From Atrichornis clamosus (Eukaryota > Chordata > Aves > Passeriformes > Menuridae): a stretch of 64,000 bases of DNA. Made by a program: the position numbers and the translations under genes. Positions 28,506 through 40,475 of this stretch are shown here, piece by piece (position 1 is the first letter of the stretch; the number at the start of each line of letters is the position of its first letter). The notes under the pieces are model-generated. The model searched no databases. It was given only the letters and a program-made list of their open reading frames with translations, and was not told the origin of the DNA. The stretch is taken from the NCBI GenBank assembly GCA_013400975.1, contig WBMZ01012769.1, positions 1 through 64,000 of the forward strand, read 5' to 3'.

Positions 28506-29028
28506 TTACAAACCCAGGCAAAGAAATCCGTATTTCCAGCGCCGTCACCTCGCTCCAACAGAGCCTGACTCGCATCCCAGCGCTTATGCAGAGACTTGCA
28601 CTGCCAGCCATGGAAATCCCCAAAGCCCTTTGTTCTCCAAAACGAGCTCCAAGCATTTCAGGTTGTGATGTCAGTAAAAATTAGGCAGCAACGAGCAAAA
28701 CCAGCACGGGCAGCCTGGGAGGAGAAGCCCAGGAATACTGAGGGCTCCGAGGCCCATGCCCCAGGCGATGCCCCAGTCAAACTCCTGCTGTGGGCAAACA
28801 ACCCACGCTGCAAAAAGCAAATGCTGCCAGAGTGGGACTCTCCCTGCACGACTGGGTCTGTCCTGAGCAGGACTCTGCCAGGGGGAAAGGGAGAAGGGGC
28901 AGAAGGTTCCCACTCTGCACTACAAAAAGGAATGGACACAGTTTTACCTAGACAGCAACTGTATGTGGTGAAAATCAAACTGCTCCCTAAATCGGGGCCC
29001 CTTGTAGCCTTCCCAAAACCAGAGTACA

Positions 29029-29041
29029 ACACACACACACA
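29029..29041. repeat. (AC)n microsatellite
   Basis: Six ac units in intron 3. Confidence 0.7.
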
Positions 29042-30100
29042 AAGTCCCAAAATGTCTGAATTTGTGTTGTTATCAATGCTGCAATAAAACAAGTGAAGAA
29101 TGGAGGTGACTAGAGCTGAAGCCCCGTTCCCGTGAGCCTCAAGCACTGAAGTTTGTAAGAAATATGACCCTGTGATGACCACGGGCTGATTATCTTCCCC
29201 AAAATGTCATGTCTTCAGTATCTAAAGATGCTTCTGTAGGTTTCACACCCCGGAGGGTGACTCTGTGCTGAATACACAGCCCAGCACTCACCCATCCAGC
29301 ACTGGGAAGCCCTGACAGCCCAGCAGGTTTCATGAAGAACTGAAAAAAAAAAAGGACCATGTTTCCTTTTCTGAAAGGGGGAGAAGAGGAAGGAGAAAAA
29401 CCTAAATATTTTTAACCTCTGCCAGCTCCTACAAGCAAAAACCGGGGTGAGTGCTGTTCTGCTCAGTGTTCACTGCAGCAAAAATGCAATTTTGACTATG
29501 CAAGAGGGAGCATTTCCCCATACAGAGGCAGAGGCTGTGCTGAGCACACGGCGTAACCACGCAGCCAGTCCAGGCACATCAGGAAATGCTTTCGACAACT
29601 GATGTAACTCTTGCTGTGGTGCTCTGCTCAGCCTAAGTCATGAGTAATCTGCTCCTGCTACGGGGATCTGTGGATCTAGACCAGAAAGGAGAATTATTCA
29701 TATATGGCATGCAGATTTTTACAAAAGCCTTCAGGCTGAAGGGAGCAGGAGGAGCCCGGGGGCTGCCAGCGCCCGCCCCGGGCAGGCTTGTGCAGCCTTA
29801 TAAGGGCTCCACTAACCCTGGGAGAAACAGCTCCTCATCCAATGCCACGGAGCATCCAACGCCCTCAGACACGCTCTTCAAACCACTTCACTCCCGTGGC
29901 TGCACCCCACTAGTTCCTAAGTCCCTCCGGTGGAGGGGCAGGGAGTGGAGAGCCAGGAGTGCCCCCCTGTAATGAGCTCTACTGCTGAAGGGCAGCAGCT
30001 CTCAGCTTCTTCCTCTAGGCAGGAGCCTTCTGGAATAGGGCAGCTTCCCTGAGAGCCTGCCACATGCTCAAACATGGAACTCAGGTTCAAAACTTGGCCA

Positions 30101-30375
30101 TCACAGAATCCTGGAATGGACTGCAAGGGACCTTAAAGCCCATCCACTTCCACGCCCTGCCATGGGCAGGGACACCTCCCGCTATCCCGGGGTGCTCCAA
30201 GCCCCATCCAACCTGGCCTTGGACACTTCCAGGGATGGGGCAGCCACAGCTTCTCCGGGCAACCTCTGCCAGGGCCTCCCCACCCTCACAGGGAAGAATT
30301 TCCTCCAAATATCCCATCTAAGCTTCCCCTCCTTCAGCTCAAGGCCATTCCTCGTCTCCTGCAGCACTTGGCCCA
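30101..30375 (-). mobile_element. CR1 LINE 3' fragment
   Basis: About 275 bp on the minus strand, beginning atcacagaatcctggaatgg and extending past catctaagcttcccc into the inner ggccattcctcgtctcctg block, so one of the longer copies. Confidence 0.92.
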
Positions 30376-30879
30376 CCACAGCACCACGACCCCCAAGCAT
30401 CCAGCACTATCACTCAGTGCCAGAGCTGCAGAGCCCAGGCCATATAAAGCCTGTTTAATGCTAAATCAACAATTGATATTAAGGTCACACACACTAAGAG
30501 GAAAACACTTGGTTGGCACTGTTTGCCACGCTCTCCCCGTGCCCACGGCGGGTCCTGTGCACAGCCCGGGCTCTGCCCTCCCTCTCCAGCCTCACAGGGC
30601 AGCTGTGCCAAGTCCCAGCTCGGGCCTTTGAACGTGTTGACAAAGGCAAGATAAATGCAAGGCAGCGGTTGCTGACAGGCAGGTACAACAGCGTCTGCAG
30701 GGAGGAGGTCGAAGTGCTTTTCCCCTGAGTCACTGCTCCAGCTCAGCTCAGAATTAACCAGAAACAGGGAGACGGCTCCTTCGGCCACGCAGGCTGCAGC
30801 TCAGCTCTTGGAAGACACGAGTCTGTGAGCGTCTCCTCCGCTGGAAAGGCCAGAATTAAAGGAGCAGAAAGCTCTGCCC

Positions 30880-31170
30880 TGTCCCCTCTCAGTGCCACGA
30901 CGGCTCTGAATGGGAGGCAGGAATTGTGTCCTAGTTATTTAGCCAGCGGGAGATAACTCCGCTTCCCGGCGTGCCCCGCGCCGCTCGACAAACCTGCTCT
31001 GTAAATAACACGCAGCCTTTAAGCTGCCGGGAGTGGATGAAATAAAATGGGAGCTGATTCATATTCCAACTGATCCTCTCCCTCCCCAAGCACCTGCGCC
31101 AGCATTAAGCCTCTTACCCAGCGCAGACCTAGCCTGTATTTACATATCCCGCGCTGGCGGGCACAGCCCC
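30880..31170. promoter_or_regulatory. Candidate intronic enhancer in intron 3
   Basis: Repeat-free block with AGATAA (30951-30956), two forkhead-type GTAAATA motifs in opposite directions (31001-31007; reverse form 31137-31143), an E-box CACCTG (31091-31096) and scattered CpG. Dense motif packing next to AT-rich cores is typical of developmental enhancers; function is not shown. Confidence 0.3.
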
Positions 31171-32320
31171 CTTTGCCAGGGGAAAGGCTGGCATCTTCCC
31201 GGTGCTACAGGGCAGCTGCTCCCCTCCAACACCCCTAACCCCCGGTTTTGCCCCCTCCTAGAAGCCCCATGCTGTGCCCACAACACTCCTGCACCAACCT
31301 GCACATGCACAGTGACATAGAAAGGGGAACGTGGCAGATGCTACCAAGGTGCTCCATAACCCAAATCCTGCCTGGGATTTTCCTGGTGGTTATTTGGGAT
31401 TTTCCTCATTTTGTGAATAATATGAGCTCAATCATATGAGGAGTTACTGCCATCACCAGGGGTGGGACTGCAGGTAAAGTGACAGAGCTGTGGCTTGCCA
31501 CGCTCAGCTTCAGCTCCCAGGGCCTGGCAGAAACTCCCAGGGGAATGCTGAGAAACTGGAGCAAGGAGATGAAAGGGAAGTGGATGAGATTTGTTCCTTA
31601 GCAGAATTCGGTAGATGTAGGTTTTCATGTTTATTTAAAGGTAACATTTGCACACCGTTTTCTGCACCACTATTGACTGGAAATGACTGATACTGGGAAG
31701 GGAGAAAAAGCTGAATGAGAGCAGGCAGAGCTCATGCCTGGAGCAAAACAGGAATCTGGGATGAAGAGAAGTATGAAGGCATTATTTATCCTTAAACTCA
31801 GATTTCATCTCGGTAGCTTCACCTAAGCCACATCAAAACCCAGACAACAACACCCCAAATGAACCCCCAGAAGCAGCAATTTCAGCAGAGCAGCTCCCAG
31901 GCTGAGCCTGGTCCAGCTGTGCTGCTGGGGGAAGCCAGACCAGTCGAGCTGACATGGACCTGGATTTCCATCTGGAGGAGGAGAAGCTCCTCCCTCACCC
32001 AGCACACACTTGCACCATCACCACATAACTTGGGTCTTCCACAGCTTAGTGCAGAAACCCCTAGCAAAAGAGAATCTTCCAAAGCACCCCTGTGCTCGGC
32101 CGAGTCGGGTCCCGGTGGGTGCAGCACTTCCTGGGAAGGATTGCAGCCATAGGGAAATAAACTGGACCCCATCAGCTGGCAGAGCACCAACACACCAATG
32201 TGAATCCCGGGCTAAGAGCCCAGGGCAACCTCCCACCTTGGCAAGCACTGCCATGGCTTGAAGACTCCATGCCCAAGGAGCAGCATCCCCAGAGGAAGGC
32301 GGGTGGCCCAAACACGTTAC

Positions 32321-32407
32321 CTTTTTCCCCGTTTGTTTCTCCACCATGTCGTTGCTGAGAGAGAAATCTTCTGACTGTGGTGTTTTAGAACACCCACCCT
32401 TGGGCAT
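32321..32407 (-). CDS. ANKRD11: ANKRD11 exon 3, coding part (start codon)
   Basis: Encodes residues 1-29, MPKGGCSKTPQSEDFSLSND then MVEKQTGKK. The start is chosen because it matches the known human N-terminus (MPKGGCPKAP...) and has A at -3 in acgATG. The donor gtaacg follows the last Lys codon in phase 0. Three upstream ATGs in the leader are each closed by a stop before this ATG. Confidence 0.97.
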
Positions 32408-32465
32408 CGTTCTGCCTTCCTTACTTGATCTTCATTTATGCTGCCATCGCCTCATCTTCAACCGT
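32408..32465 (-). other. ANKRD11: ANKRD11 exon 3 leader (5'UTR part)
   Basis: 58 nt between the acceptor ctctcctgacag and the start codon. A start in an unspliced first exon is possible, but the strong pyrimidine tract plus cag supports a spliced untranslated leader, as in human ANKRD11, where exons 1-2 are non-coding. Confidence 0.85.
32421..32455 (-). promoter_or_regulatory. Three short upstream ORFs in the leader
   Basis: uORF1 32455-32432 (ATG then seven codons to TGA), uORF2 32447-32436 (ATG GCA GCA TAA) and uORF3 32435-32421 (ATG AAG ATC AAG TAA). uORF1 and uORF2 overlap in different frames, and uORF3 starts one base after the uORF2 stop. All end before the main ATG at 32407, 13 nt after the last stop. 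They may lower or regulate translation of ANKRD11. Confidence 0.75.
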
Positions 32466-32679
32466 CTGTCAGGAGAGAGCAAAAGGAAGGTCAGACATCT
32501 CAAAAGGATCTTTCTGCTGTGGGGGGAAAGGCAAGGCACTTCCCATGGGGATAAACCCCCTCCCAACCCCGGGATGGCAGCTTCAGGATGGCAGAGCACC
32601 CTCAGACGTGGGAAAAGATGCAGCAGGTTCCTGCCACCTTGCCAGTGAGGAACAGAGGTACTGCCAGGAATTACACATG

Positions 32680-32975
32680 GAATCAGACAGAACCATACAG
32701 GTTGGAAAAGACCTCCCAGAACAGCAAGTCCAAGTTGAGTCCCATCCCCACCTTGTCACCCAGCCCAGAGCACTGAGAGCCACGTCCAGTCATTCCGTGG
32801 GCACCTCCAGGGCTGGGGACTCCAACAACTCCCTGGGCAGTGCCTTCTAATGCCTGACAACTCTATCCATGAGGAAATTCCTCCTGATTTCCAACCTGAA
32901 CCTCCCCTGGCACAGCCTGAGGCTGTTTCCTCTCATCCTATCACTTCTTTCCTGGGAGAAGAGGCTGACTCCAAA
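32680..32975 (-). mobile_element. CR1 LINE 3' fragment, second subfamily
   Basis: This copy has the other CR1 tail type: aggttggaaaagacctccc, cagcccagagcactgag, ctccctgggcagtgcc and ttcctcctgatttccaacc on plus, ending near ctgggagaagaggctgac. Confidence 0.88.
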
Positions 32976-35237
32976 CTGGATCCTTAAGCTGCAAACACAG
33001 CTTATTTCATATGCAAGGAACAGTCTTGAATGGATCACACCCCACTGAAGAGCAACATCCCTCCTGCTCTTCATCCACAGCATCATCCCATGTCCACATA
33101 AAGCTTCCCGCAGCTGCAGCTCCATCTGGAGCACAGGGACAGACCCGGGGCAGGGACAGCCCTGCCCCCCCGGTTTGCCACAGATGCTCACAGGACCAAA
33201 ACCTAGATAAAAATTGCACTTTTTGAACATGTTGCCATTCTGAGATGGGAGCAGAAAGCACGGAGGGCTCGGAGCATTCCTGGAGTAGTCTGTCACAGCT
33301 CATCACCCCAGCCCTGCACCTCGGCCTGGGAAAGCCAACTTGGAGAGGACAAAGTGCTCCTGCTCCTCGTGTGTTGCCTGGTTACAGGGCTGGAGACACA
33401 AGTGCCATGTGAAACACAGCGGGGCACGAGCTGTGACAGGGACCAGGAACACCGGCGGGAGCCCAGGCCCTTCGAGGTGAACTGAAGTATCTCCTCTCCC
33501 GAGAGCAGAGGCTGGAAATCATCTGTGCAACGGGATATCTGTGAGAAGCGATGCCCAGCAAGCCTGACAGCAATGGGCTCCTCGGCCTGAGGCTGGAATG
33601 GCACAAACAGGAACTGTTCCCCAGCTAAATGTCACCTGCCAGCTCTAAATCACACCCATTTACAGCAGCGGCTCTGCAGAGCTACAACTGCAGGGAATTG
33701 TCCAGGGAGAAAGGAATTCTCAGAGAGGAGAGAGGAGAGGAGTCTTGTATTTAGAAGTTCCCTGGAAATCCCTTCAGAATTTCTGTTTCATTTATGTTTC
33801 AGAGGCTTTGGGACACTTTGGGTTGGTTTCTGGTTTTTGGCTTTTTTTTCAAGGCGGTTCAGAGGCCCCATCCCAGCCCTGCAGCAGCACCAATTCCCAG
33901 ACCAAAGCACCAGGCACAGACAGTCCTAGTGCTTCCAGGAGGAGACTGTGCTTCCCAAGGCTGCTAATCCTCCACCCCAGCTCCTCTGACCGGCTGTGGG
34001 AAGGTTGCTATCCGTGTTTAGAAATGAAACTTTGGGAACTGAGTCCTGCTGGGTTTCCCTGCTTGATGTGGGTCAGCTGAGCTTTGGGACCCCTGGCCAG
34101 GAACACCCATCCCTTTCCTTTTAGCTGGGAGAGCAGGAAAGAACCTAAACTGGCAAAGACAGGAGCAGGCTGATCCATGCTCCTCCTCGCTGCAGCTGGG
34201 AAGCGAACGGGAGGGAAAGTGCAGAAAATTTGGTCTAACAGCCCAACCTGTCCATAAAGAATGATGGGAAAAGAAAACCAGTGAGAGCGAGGGAATGACT
34301 GCAGAGATCTGTGTCTCCACATCTCTGCCCTTCATCCTTCAGGGGACACGAGGAACACCAGGGCTCAGCACACCAGGGCTGATGCAAACAGCACCTTAAA
34401 AAGGCAGCTGGGCCACGGAGGGACTGGAGCTCACCACACCTGAGGCCAGCGCAGGGGGCTCTGGTGCTCCCACACCCCAGCTGGGCTCTTACAGCATTCC
34501 TGGCACTGGGACACCCCACCAGAGCCGGGGTGTCCCACCCATGCTGCACATCCATGGGGTGCCAGGCGCTGCAAGTGCTGCCTCCAGGAGCAGCTCCAGC
34601 CATTCCCAGCCTCAGGAACCTCTCTGCCAGGCATCATTAGCCAACTGGGAAAGTGTAAGAACTATTTCCCCTTGGTTTCACTTACTGGGGCTCATGAAGG
34701 TGCACGTACAGGAGAAAAGAGCGTGTGCCTGGGAGGAGGCAGGAGCAGAGGACAACATTCCCTTCAATATTCACTGCAAATCTAAGAGGTGGAAATTCAG
34801 ATGAAGCGCTGGGCAACTGAAATTTGTTTACACCTTGCAGCGGATATTAAACCCAAGCAGCTTCACCTGTGCTGAGCCACGCTCTGCCCCCACCAGCAGC
34901 CAAAACCCAACCCCACGTCACCGCCAGTGCCTCACTCAAACCTCCCCACGACCCACGTGCCGCCAACTTATTCCCAAAAACATCGTGCCCACTCCCAAGT
35001 CTTTGTGGCTGCTTGCACCGGGGTAGGCACCTATTCACGTGGAGCTTCCAAAACCTGTTTAACTGAGAAAAGGCCAGACGGATGCCAGATTAATTCTGCG
35101 CCCCTTCTGTTCGCGGAGCTGACTCATTACACTTGGAAAGCCGGCTGCCTCTCCGGGTAAACACAGCCCTGGCCTGTTCCACAGCTTGCAGGGAGTATCA
35201 CATTTGCACAACAATTACCGACAACGCCGCAGCCTCC

Positions 35238-35297
35238 GTTTCATTTTTAAGCACGTTTAATAAGTCTGTTTCATTTTTAAGCACGTCTAATAGGAGT
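35238..35297. repeat. 30-bp tandem duplication
   Basis: Two units (35238-35267 and 35268-35297), each beginning gtttcatttttaagcacgt and differing at a few late positions. Confidence 0.9.
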
Positions 35298-36641
35298 CAG
35301 AGGGGAGGCACAGATTCCCGGCTGGAAGAGCCTTCCCCAGCTCATGATGGATCACTGCAGAGTGGCAAATTCAGGGCTGCAGAATGACAATTTGGCTTCA
35401 ATCCCTCCTAATTTAGGAGCTGGACGAGCCACCCCCTTTCCACGACCTCCCTCTCGAGCTCACCTCCCTACAGCAGACAACCAGCACCCTTCCTGTTTCA
35501 CAAACAATTAACTCAGCTCCTCCAAGGAGCTGATTACATGTGGCTGCACAATACGAAGTGGGAGACTGAGTGAGCTCAACGGAATATAATCCCTCGTACT
35601 TCTCTGGGAAAACAAAGGAGCTGTTTACCCCTGGCCAGGGGCCAGCCCTGGCTGCGCGCGCGGCCGGCCCGGTGCACGCCAGCCCCCCGGCCTGGCCACA
35701 GCAGACCCCGCTGTCAGAGAGCCTGGATCCCACACAATCTTCTGGGAAAGCAGGGAATGCAGAGGGGGAGCCTGCCTTGGGATGGGCCAGCCTGGGACAT
35801 GGCAGCTCCCACTGGTTCAGGATGGCTGGATCCAGCAGGGAAGACTATGGTGGTACCAGCCCATGGAATAATGCCAGCTGGGAGAAAGCTGGAAGAGCAG
35901 GGATGACACCCAGCCAAGTCACCCTGCCCTAGACTGGGGGTCCTTTTGGTCCACCCCGCATGGATGGAGGTCAGAGCCCCCACAGCACCCCTGAGCACCC
36001 TCCCAGAGGATGGAGCAAAGGACTCTTGGGAGCACAACCAGGAGCGGGGCTGGAGCTGTGTGGAGCGAGGCCAGCTGCGAATGGCAGGGCTCTGCAGAGC
36101 CAGCCCCAGGCACACCCACCCACCCACAATCCTGTCCCCTCAATGGGCCAAGGAACCAGTTGAAAGTGGCTTTTATTTTGCCCAGGGCACACCAAGTCAA
36201 AGCCACACACTGAGACCAAACACTTCTGTGAAGGATCCCAAAAGGGATGGAAGGGAAAGGGGATCATCTGGCCCTCAGGGGGAGGAGGAAGAGAGCACTG
36301 CTGGTTTCAATCCTGGGACATCTGGGTATCTGGGAGGCAGCATGGGACCAGTGGCACCCATTAGCCAGAACCAGGCTCCCAGTGAAGGTGATGGGCAAAT
36401 TGGGACAGGCACAGACAACATGGACAGAGCCCATGGACAGACTCCAGCCCCTGCCAGACAACACCAACACCGGGCCCAAAAGGAGAGGAGACTCCTCACT
36501 AACAAACCCTACGGATCCCATGTACATTTACACTCCCCATCCCCATCCCTCTTGCCCCATGGGCCCAGTGACCAACACCCGACATCCGTATCTGTGACAG
36601 GGGAAATGCAAACACCACCGAGGTCCTCCGATGAATCACAC

Positions 36642-36842
36642 AACAGAATCATGGAAAGGTTTGGGTGAGAAGCGACCTCAAAGCTCATCCAGTGCCAGCC
36701 CCTGCCATGAGCAGGGACACCTTCCACTATCCCAGGGTGCTCCAAGCCCCGTCCAACCTGGCCTTGGACACTTCCAGGGATGGGGCAGCCACAGCTGCTC
36801 TGGGCAACCTCTGCCAGGGCCTCAGCATCCTCACAGGGGAGA
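36642..36842 (-). mobile_element. CR1 LINE 3' fragment
   Basis: caacagaatcatggaaagg, ggaccccaaagctcatcc-like and actatcccagggtgctcc blocks on plus; breaks off at cctcacaggggag, about 40 bp short of the usual ccatctaaccc segment. Confidence 0.9.
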
Positions 36843-37360
36843 ATAAAGAACACTTCCAGATGTACCTCCAAGGGGAATGACAGCCTTCCCTGGTCCCAGC
36901 CTCCATCCCTGCCCTCCCGCAGAGCAGCCAAGCTCCTGCCATTCAATCCGAAGCCACAACAAATGAGCTCATGCCCACGATCTGTGCATTGGAGCCTGCC
37001 CCCACCCCACCAGCCTGGAGTAAAAAAGATTGTGGAGCCTTCTTGAAATGCCAGAGTAAGGAGGGGTTTGGCTGGAGGCTCCCACCCGTGCAAACTCCCC
37101 GACGCAGTGAGAGCCCCAGACATTATCTGCACAGATCCAACACATTTGTTTGGTCTGAAAAGGTTGGAATAGGAACAAGTCTGCGAAAAATGAAAATTTT
37201 AATACTTCAGGCTCCTTTTAAGGACCCTGTCCCAGAAAAACAGGTGTCTTAAATCTTTGAAAATTGCCTTGGAATAATAACTCACACCCACAATTTGACA
37301 CACATCCCCCAGCACTGGAAAGCAAGTGAAGGAAACCAGGAGTTGAGGTCTTTGAACGTG

Positions 37361-37515
37361 CAGAATCACCGAACCCCAGAATGGTTTGGGTTGGAAGGAC
37401 CTTAAAGCTCATCTCATTCCATCTCCTGCCATAAGCAGGAACACCTTCCACTAGACTGGGCTGCTCCAAGCCCCATCCAACACTTCCAGGGATGAGGCAG
37501 CCACAGCTTCTCACG
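37361..37515 (-). mobile_element. CR1 LINE 3' fragment with internal deletion
   Basis: agaatggtttgggttgg and cactagactgggctgctcc are present. The cctggccttgg block is missing, so ccccatccaac joins directly to acttccagggatgagg. Confidence 0.87.
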
Positions 37516-38307
37516 AACACCACCGTCCCACCCTCAACCCAGCCCTGCTGTGTGTTCAGGCTGCTCCACCAAGGTGCCCCCAGCACCTGCTCTGAACCAC
37601 TTTATTCCCCTTCTGCCCGGCCAACACGACCCCCGGTGAGCCCCTAAAAGTGCCCGTGAGCAGCAGCAGGATGTGCAGTTTGGGGAACAAGGAACAATTG
37701 TTCTTTGTGCTCCAGCTGGGCTCCGGAAGAGCAAAGTCCGTGGTTTTCCACGGTGAGTACACACGGCCGGGAGCAGCAGGAGCCCCGCAAGCCCGCACAG
37801 CAAACACAGGTGGTTTCCTCAGCACCTGACAATGGGTAATCACAAAGATTAGCTATTACTGAGATAGGGCAGTGCAAGGTGCTGCTTCTCACAGCCAGTA
37901 CCCAAACCAAGGGCAAGGGAGAGCCTGCCTTTCCCAGAGCATAGCCCGGTGTCACAGCTGGGATCACCCCCGTCCTACAGCTCCATCGTGTCCTCACCTT
38001 CAACTCCACATCCTTCCTTATCCTGGGGAACCTGTTACCTGTTTGTTCCTGGCTTTTGAAAGGGGATGTCGCTCCTTAGCAGGAGTTCTTAGAGATGACA
38101 CATCTTTCTTCACCTCTTTGCACGGCTTCTCCTCTCTTCTTCTCAAAGTCACTGCCTGGTCCCAAGTAACTGTCCTTTCTTCCACCTCTTCCAAATATTT
38201 ATTCTGCTTTATCCAACATATCCTGACCCCTTAATATCCTGCAATGACTGGCTTGGGCAAGGCCTGCTGCTCTCCCAAATACACACCAGCCAAGTAAACT
38301 TACTAAA

Positions 38308-38488
38308 ATGGAATTATGGAATCCCAGACTGGAATGAAAGGAACCTTAAGTCCATCCAGTCTCACTCCTGCCACAGGCAGCAACACTTTCCACTATCCCA
38401 GGTTGCTCCAAGGCCCATTCAACCTGGCACTGGACACTTCCAGGGATGGGGCAGCCAAAGGCCTCACCACCCTCACCGTAATAAAAAA
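38308..38488 (-). mobile_element. CR1 LINE 3' fragment, diverged
   Basis: More diverged than its neighbours: ggaaccttaagtccatcc, ctgccacaggcagcaac and gggatggggcagccaaagg on plus, with the cacagcttctctggg block deleted. Confidence 0.82.
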
Positions 38489-40427
38489 TAACAATCCTGC
38501 AGCCTAAGTTACTCAAACTGAATTAAATAACATTCCTGAATTCCGGCAGCTACTAGTATTTCCATCTTTTGTGGGACAGATGATCTTTCCTGGTGTTCCT
38601 GCAGAAAACAACACAGAGGAGCAGCTCAGCCTGCACATGGATGTGGACCCACAACTCCAGTGATCCCATGAAGATGATGCTCATGACCTCGCCAGGCACC
38701 GCGAGTGTCTGGCTCCTCCACGGTTCTCCGGCACGGATCCACCACACGGACCCAGTCCTGCCAAGGGGTTCAACTCAAAGCACAACCCCACACCTGTGAC
38801 CTGTCGGTGACTTCTCCTGCCCTACCAAGAGCTCAGTGGTCTCAAACTCTGACAACTCGACATGTTTCTATTGCACCAAGTGTTGCTATTTAACAGGATT
38901 ATATTTGGAAATTTCTGCCCAACCGCACTGTGATTCAGAATCTTCCAGCTGGGACCATTCTCAGGAGACACAAAGTCCAAACTAGAAGAGCCCTGACAGG
39001 GCCCTGCACCCACAGGCAGCCACTCCGCCTGTGTGGTTTCTCCGGGAGCAGTTTTTCCCACAAGCCCTTCTCTCAATTATCCGTACACAGCTGCCTCTGG
39101 TATTGCTCCATTTCGGGATGCTGCCGATGATCTGGTTCCTGGCCAAGTTACAAAACTGTACTTTGAGTCAGTGCTCCGGGCTGCGGTCTGGGAGCGGGAT
39201 TAGCTGCGATGTGGAAACCTCTGGAGCAGCTGGAGTGTTGCAGGAAGGCTGGAGCAGAGTACGGCCCTGCTGCACCACCGTTAGCCAGGGTGGGAAAGCT
39301 GATTATGGCACTTGTCCTCTCAGGAATGACTCTGGATCACCAGCCTGGACCAAAAGTTGCTGGAGAGGGAGGACTGTGCTTCTCCCATCTCCCCTCTGCT
39401 CCGCACGGACACCCATCAGGCTTGAGCCAGGGAAGAGCTGTAACCACGTCTGCTGAAAGTCACTACCAGAGTTCCTGCACATCAACCTCCTTAAAACAAT
39501 GGTCAACTCCACACAGATATTCCCAGTGCTGCTGCACATGGGAGGAAAAATGCAGCCCAAACTACCCCACACAAAGAAAACAAGGGAGAAACATGACATT
39601 GGTGAGCTGAGGGGTCCAAGGAGTCCACCAGGATGTGAATGGGATCTTGAAGGTCCCATCAGCTGGGAAAGACAGGGATTCCCCGGGGCTGCTTTATCCT
39701 GGCAAAATTTAAACACCACAAATCTGCAGAACCTGCTGCGCTCCCAGGATGGTCTGGGGAGCCAGGCTCTGCCCTGCCGTGCCCAGCACGGAGCTGTGGC
39801 TGCATTTTCCAAGTGCAGCTCGAGGGGTTCAGGAGCACCAGCCAAGCGCCAGAAAGGAGCCAGACCCGATTTTCAAGACAGAGAAACAAGTGAGCACAGA
39901 CAATTCCTGACCAGCACGGACCGAAGGGCGACAGATGAAGCAGCAGCGGCCGTCGGTGCCCTGGCAGCGACCTGCGTCACCCACCCCGCGGTGGCACCGG
40001 GGCCGCGGGGCTGGCAGGGGCTGCTGGCCCGCTCCGCTCCCTCCTCGGCCAGGCTGAGGCCCCTCTGCGCTCCCACCTGCGCACGGTCCCTCTTCCCACT
40101 CCTGGCACCTGGGCCCTGTCCCAGGGGAGGCTGCGGGACCAACACCGTTCCTATGGAAGGCTCGTGTCGGCCCCGGCAAGGCCCATCTGCTGCTCAGCTG
40201 CACAACGGGAAGGGAGCGGGATGAGGGAAGAATTTGGGCTCATTTTTGGCTGTTTAAATGAGCACAGGCGTCACCGTTCCGTGGCCTCACCACCGACAAC
40301 TCTGTGCCTTGTTCACCCTTGGGCACTCGGAACTGGCAGTGACATAACACAGCTGAACAGAGACCTGGCCCTGGGAGTCTGGGCTGCTTTAATTCCATGA
40401 ATACTCCAAATTCCCAGTGTCCATCTC

Positions 40428-40475
40428 TGTACATACATGTGTACATACATGTGTACATACACGTGTACATACATA
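40428..40475. repeat. 12-bp microsatellite, four units
   Basis: The unit tgtacatacatg is repeated four times (40428, 40440, 40452, 40464); the third unit ends acg and the fourth ends ata. Mostly alternating purine and pyrimidine. Confidence 0.95.

Larger units (their letters stand above)
25211..32320 (-). other. ANKRD11: ANKRD11 intron 3
   Basis: A 7.1-kb intron with donor gtaacg. It carries four CR1 fragments (26967-27223, 27801-27915, 28426-28505, 30101-30375), an AC run (29029-29041), a short T/A-rich stretch at 26590-26700, and a compact block of transcription-factor-like motifs at about 30880-31170. No exon-like or RNA-gene signal was recognised. Confidence 0.88.
32466..38307 (-). other. 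Presumed ANKRD11 intron 2, proximal part
   Basis: No coding exon recognised. It contains CR1 fragments at 32680-32975, 36642-36842 and 37361-37515, a 30-bp tandem duplication at 35238-35297 and a TGACTCA at 35120-35126 in a repeat-poor block (35020-35300). Untranslated exons could be present but cannot be told from background by eye. Confidence 0.6.

Noticed and set aside
39499..40224. 241-codon plus-strand frame
   Set aside because: It runs into a CpG-rich patch that lowers stop frequency; no homology or conserved pattern is visible.
40428..40475. CRISPR-like spaced repeats
   Set aside because: Units are directly adjacent 12-mers with no spacers: a vertebrate microsatellite.
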